Assembly (NCBI GenBank): GCA_030263295.1
Contig: SZOS01000012.1
Coordinates: forward strand, 6,135 to 70,134
Direction of reading: 5' to 3'
Origin: Dokdonella_A sp014338185
GTDB lineage: Bacteria; Pseudomonadota; Gammaproteobacteria; Xanthomonadales; Rhodanobacteraceae
Length of the DNA: 64,000 bases
Notes under the pieces: model-generated
Databases searched by the model: none
Told to the model about the DNA's origin: nothing
What the model saw: only the letters and a program-made list of their open reading frames with translations
Position numbers and translations under genes: made by a program
Shown: positions 61,614 to 64,000 of the stretch, piece by piece
Layout of the letters: each line of letters starts with the position of its first letter
How positions within the stretch are numbered: the first letter of the stretch is position 1

Positions 61614-61913
61614 TTAGGGCTTCGCCGTCACGTCGATGGTGTGGCCATCGGCGAGTCGAACATAAGCCTTGCGCTTGCTGCCGCGCTTGCCGGCCCGATT
61701 GCGGAACGACCTGGTCTTGCCCTTGATGTTGACCAGGTTGACCGACTGCACTTGGACGCTGAACAGGCCTTCCACGGCGGCCTTCACGTCGGCCTTGGTG
61801 GCGGCTTGCACAACCTCGAATACGTACTGGTTGGTCTCTTGCAGGCGCGCACTCTTTTCGGAGATGTGCGGCGCACGCAGGACGCTGAACAGTTGCTCTT
61901 TCACGCCAGCCAC
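61614..61913 (-). CDS. rplW: 50S ribosomal protein L23
   Basis: The 99-residue protein begins MAGVKEQLFSVLRAPHISEK, with NQYVFEVVQAATKADVKAAV and VQSVNLVNIKGKTRSFRNRA. L23 is the docking site of trigger factor and SRP. It overlaps rplD by 13 bases, the usual coupled arrangement. Confidence 0.97.
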   Translation of the reverse strand: MAGVKEQLFSVLRAPHISEKSARLQETNQYVFEVVQAATKADVKAAVEGLFSVQVQSVNLVNIKGKTRSFRNRAGKRGSKRKAYVRLADGHTIDVTAKP

Positions 61914-62503
61914 TCCTCGGCACGCTTGAGGGACTCGACCGTCATCACGACCTTGTCGGCGCCGACCAGGCTGACCGGGTCGAGCGCCGCGACATCGACG
62001 ATCTGCAGATAGGGAATGTTGCGCGCCGCCAGATACAGCGCTTCGGTACCGTTCTCGGTGACCACCACCACGCGCCCGGCCGCATTGAGCTCGGCCAGCC
62101 GTGCCACCATGAGGCTCGTGCGCGGCTGCTCGACGCCGATCGACTCGACGATGACGAGGCGATCCTGGCGCGCGAGTTCGGACAGGATCGAGGCGATCGC
62201 ACCGCGGAACATCTTGCGGTTGACCTTCTGCGCAAAGCTGCGCGGACGTGCCGCGAAAGTCACGCCGCCACCGGTGAAGATCGGCGCCGTGAGCGCGCCA
62301 TGGCGCGCACCGCCGCCCTTCTGGCGCTTGGACTTCTTGGTGGTGCCGCTGACTTCCGAACGCGACTTCTGCCGCTTGGTGCCGGCGCGCCCCGCATTGC
62401 GGTAGGCCACCACCACCTGGTGCACGAGATCCTCGCGGAAGTCCTTGCCGAACACCGCGTCGGACACGCTGACGGGCTTGGCGCCAATGACGTTGAGTTC
62501 CAT
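61901..62503 (-). CDS. rplD: 50S ribosomal protein L4
   Basis: The 200-residue protein begins MELNVIGAKPVSVSDAVFGK. It has the long loop GTTKKSKRQKGGGARHGALT and RSFAQKVNRKMFRGAIASIL. In E. coli L4 also represses the S10 operon by attenuation in the leader; a similar role here is only a possibility, though a hairpin-rich leader exists. Confidence 0.97.
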   Translation of the reverse strand: MELNVIGAKPVSVSDAVFGKDFREDLVHQVVVAYRNAGRAGTKRQKSRSEVSGTTKKSKRQKGGGARHGALTAPIFTGGGVTFAARPRSFAQKVNRKMFRGAIASILSELARQDRLVIVESIGVEQPRTSLMVARLAELNAAGRVVVVTENGTEALYLAARNIPYLQIVDVAALDPVSLVGADKVVMTVESLKRAEEWLA

Positions 62504-62515
62504 GGCGTCTCCTCC

Positions 62516-63160
62516 TTACTTCGACTTGACGGCAGGACGGATCACGACATTGCCGCCCGGTGCACCCGGAACGGCGCCCTTGACCGCGATGAGGTGCCGC
62601 TCGCTGTCGATCTTGACCACTTCGAGATTGAGCGAGGACCGATTCACCGCGCCCATGTGGCCGGCCATCTTCTTGCCCGGGAACACGCGACCGGGCGTCT
62701 GGCGCTGGCCGATCGAGCCAGGCGCGCGATGCGACAACGAGTTGCCGTGCGTCGCATCACCCATGGTGAAGTGATGGCGCTTGATCGTGCCCTGGAAGCC
62801 CTTGCCCTTGCTCACGCCCGCGACGTCGACCTTCTGGCCGACCGCGAACACCTCATCGGCCTTGAGTTCACCGCCGACCGCGTACTTGCCCAGCTCGGCC
62901 GCATCGACGCGAAATTCCCACAGGCCGCGCCCGGCCGTCACCTTGGCCTTGGCGTAATGACCCGCCAGCGGCTTGTTGACCAGCCCGGCGCGCTTGCTGC
63001 CCGCCGTGACCTGCACGGCGCTGTAACCGTCGCTTTCGACCGTCTTGACCTGCGTCACGCGGTTCGGCGTCGCCTCGATCAGCGTCACCGGCACCGAACG
63101 GCCGTCCTCGGTAAAGACGCGGCTCATGCCGCACTTACGACCCACCAACCCGATACTCAT
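62516..63160 (-). CDS. rplC: 50S ribosomal protein L3
   Basis: The 214-residue protein begins MSIGLVGRKCGMSRVFTEDG, with VTLIEATPNRVTQVKTVESD, GKGFQGTIKRHHFTMGDATH and the central HGNSLSHRAPGSIGQRQTPG. The Gln methylated by PrmB in E. coli lies in SIGQRQTPG. It follows rpsJ by 11 bases. Confidence 0.97.
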   Translation of the reverse strand: MSIGLVGRKCGMSRVFTEDGRSVPVTLIEATPNRVTQVKTVESDGYSAVQVTAGSKRAGLVNKPLAGHYAKAKVTAGRGLWEFRVDAAELGKYAVGGELKADEVFAVGQKVDVAGVSKGKGFQGTIKRHHFTMGDATHGNSLSHRAPGSIGQRQTPGRVFPGKKMAGHMGAVNRSSLNLEVVKIDSERHLIAVKGAVPGAPGGNVVIRPAVKSK

Positions 63161-63171
63161 GATCTATTGCC

Positions 63172-63483
63172 TCAGTGCAGCTTGATCTGTACATCGACGC
63201 CGGCCGCGAGATCGAGCTTCATGAGCGCGTCCACGGTCTTGTCGTTCGGGTCGACGATGTCCATCACGCGCTTGTGGATGCGCGTCTCGTACTGGTCACG
63301 CGCATCCTTGTCGGCGTGCGGCGACACGAGGATCGTGTAGCGCTCGATCTTCGTGGGCAGCGGAATCGGACCGAGTACGGTCGCGCCGGTGCGCTTGGCC
63401 GTCTCGACGATTTCGCTCGCCGAACGATCGATCAAGCGGTGATCGAACGCCTTGAGCCGGATACGAATCTTCTGGTCCGCCAT
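63172..63483 (-). CDS. rpsJ: 30S ribosomal protein S10 (NusE)
   Basis: The 103-residue protein begins MADQKIRIRLKAFDHRLIDR and contains SASEIVETAKRTGATVLGPI and HADKDARDQYETRIHKRVMD. S10 is a 30S head protein and, as NusE, a partner of NusB in antitermination. It is the first gene of the S10 operon, preceded by a leader of about 330 bases. The longer upstream frame is not coding. Confidence 0.98.
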   Translation of the reverse strand: MADQKIRIRLKAFDHRLIDRSASEIVETAKRTGATVLGPIPLPTKIERYTILVSPHADKDARDQYETRIHKRVMDIVDPNDKTVDALMKLDLAAGVDVQIKLH

Positions 63484-63815
63484 TGCCGTGTCCCTTGAAT
63501 CTGAAAGAACAGTGTGCGGTGGCGACGGGGCTCGTTGAATCCCGTCCGCCGGCGCTTGCTGGGGCGCTGCCGGCCTGCCCTTGCGGTCGCATGCATGCGG
63601 CCCATGCCGCGGGCCGACCACCACAACCAAGCAGATTGGGCGGGCCGCTGCCGGCCCGCCCAATCCTGGAATGTGCAACAAGACGGAACCCAACCACCGT
63701 TCCGTGACCGCTGCAGCGCGGTCGACCGTCCGTGTCCGCGAACTCGAAGCGCTTCCTGCGCCTCATTTCGCTGTTGTTGCCGCCACGACTCGGCGCCGTG
63801 TCAGCAAGGAGCCGC
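63484..63815 (-). promoter_or_regulatory. S10 operon leader with two hairpins
   Basis: No protein gene fits this stretch of more than 300 bases. It is transcribed as the 5' leader of rpsJ. A perfect 13-bp stem with a four-base loop (63635-63664) is followed on the minus strand by a second, 6-bp GGCCCG-type hairpin (63598-63616). The S10 leader of E. coli is an L4-controlled attenuator; the present structures are different in sequence and their role is unproven. No long U-tract follows either hairpin. Confidence 0.6.
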
Positions 63816-63846
63816 GCACTATAGTGCAGTTCGCGGCAAAAGAAAA
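63816..63846 (-). promoter_or_regulatory. Putative S10 operon promoter
   Basis: TTTTCT (63841-63846), a 17-base spacer and TATAGT (63818-63823) are read on the minus strand. The -10 is inside the 12-base palindrome GCACTATAGTGC (63816-63827). The same TTTTC-N17 layout occurs before the alpha operon and dsbB. Confidence 0.55.
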
Positions 63847-63902
63847 GCCCTGCTCAAGACCACGCTGCCGGCGCACTTGCGCGCGCGGCAGCGCCGCGGC
63901 CC

Positions 63903-64000
63903 TTACTGGATGACCTTGGCCACCACGCCGGCGCCGACGGTGCGGCCGCCTTCGCGGATGGCGAAACGCAGGCCTTCGTCCATCGCGATCGGCGCGATCA
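63903..64000 (-). CDS. tuf: Elongation factor Tu, C-terminal end, cut by window edge
   Basis: The last 31 codons and the stop of EF-Tu are visible on the minus strand: APIAMDEGLRFAIREGGRTV, then GAGVVAKVIQ. This is the conserved end of EF-Tu domain III. It lies just upstream of the S10 operon, as in Xanthomonadales and E. coli (tufA). A GC-rich inverted repeat follows the stop codon, but no U-tract lies directly after it. Confidence 0.95.
   Translation of the reverse strand, partial: IAPIAMDEGLRFAIREGGRTVGAGVVAKVIQ

Noticed and set aside
63816..63902. GC-rich inverted repeat after tuf as a Rho-independent terminator
   Set aside because: The T-rich stretch is about 15 bases beyond the stem and overlaps the S10 -35; a promoter reading fits better.

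Overview
The window is GC-rich chromosomal DNA from a gammaproteobacterium. Several features point to the Lysobacterales (Xanthomonadales), perhaps a Rhodanobacteraceae/Dokdonella-like genus. These are the AcnD/PrpF type of methylcitrate pathway, a class II DAHP synthase, an S46 dipeptidyl-peptidase, secreted proteins carrying a short F-x-x-G-F-[DE] tag, and a ribosomal spc operon with no rpmJ between secY and rpsM. The lineage is an inference. I saw no tRNA, rRNA, CRISPR array, prophage or insertion sequence.

Layout. 1-8.4 kb (minus strand): the 5' part of htpG, then rplS-trmD-rimM-rpsP with a clear terminator. A three-gene cassette (DUF1800, Tat-exported DUF1501, CxxCH cytochrome) separates this operon from ffh. 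8.6-9.4 kb: ypjD, divergent from ffh. 9.4-31 kb: genes of the 2-methylcitrate cycle (prpF, prpD, acnD, prpC, prpB, all minus strand) are scattered among unrelated inserts. The inserts are a RelE/ParE-Phd toxin-antitoxin islet, a TPP-riboswitch-controlled TonB receptor plus PnuC transporter, an APH-fold kinase, two secreted beta-helix proteins, a FadH-type dienoyl-CoA reductase, a D-Ala-D-Ala dipeptidase lipoprotein, a beta-class GST, an unknown 157-residue protein and a dicarboxylate symporter. Together prp, fadH and the symporter suggest use of propionyl-CoA and unsaturated fatty acids.

31-49.7 kb: a mixed housekeeping stretch. It holds an S46 peptidase, two GGDEF/EAL proteins (one carries SGDEF), mdh, an aspartate-type aminotransferase, and a coniferyl-aldehyde-type dehydrogenase divergent from its probable TetR repressor across an overlapping promoter/operator. 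It also has a GlsB/YeaQ membrane protein, a cyclophilin, typA, a class II DAHP synthase, dsbB and a GT-C-like membrane protein.

49.7-64 kb: the S10-spc-alpha ribosomal superoperon on the minus strand (rpsJ to rplQ, with secY and rpoA), preceded by the 3' end of tuf. A 330-base leader with strong hairpins lies in front of rpsJ. Promoters with a TTTTC-type -35 and 17-base spacing recur at S10, alpha and dsbB.

The best leads for something undescribed are the DUF1800-DUF1501-cytochrome cassette and the FxxGF[DE] tag shared by four exported proteins of different folds. All calls come from reading the sequence; no database search was made.
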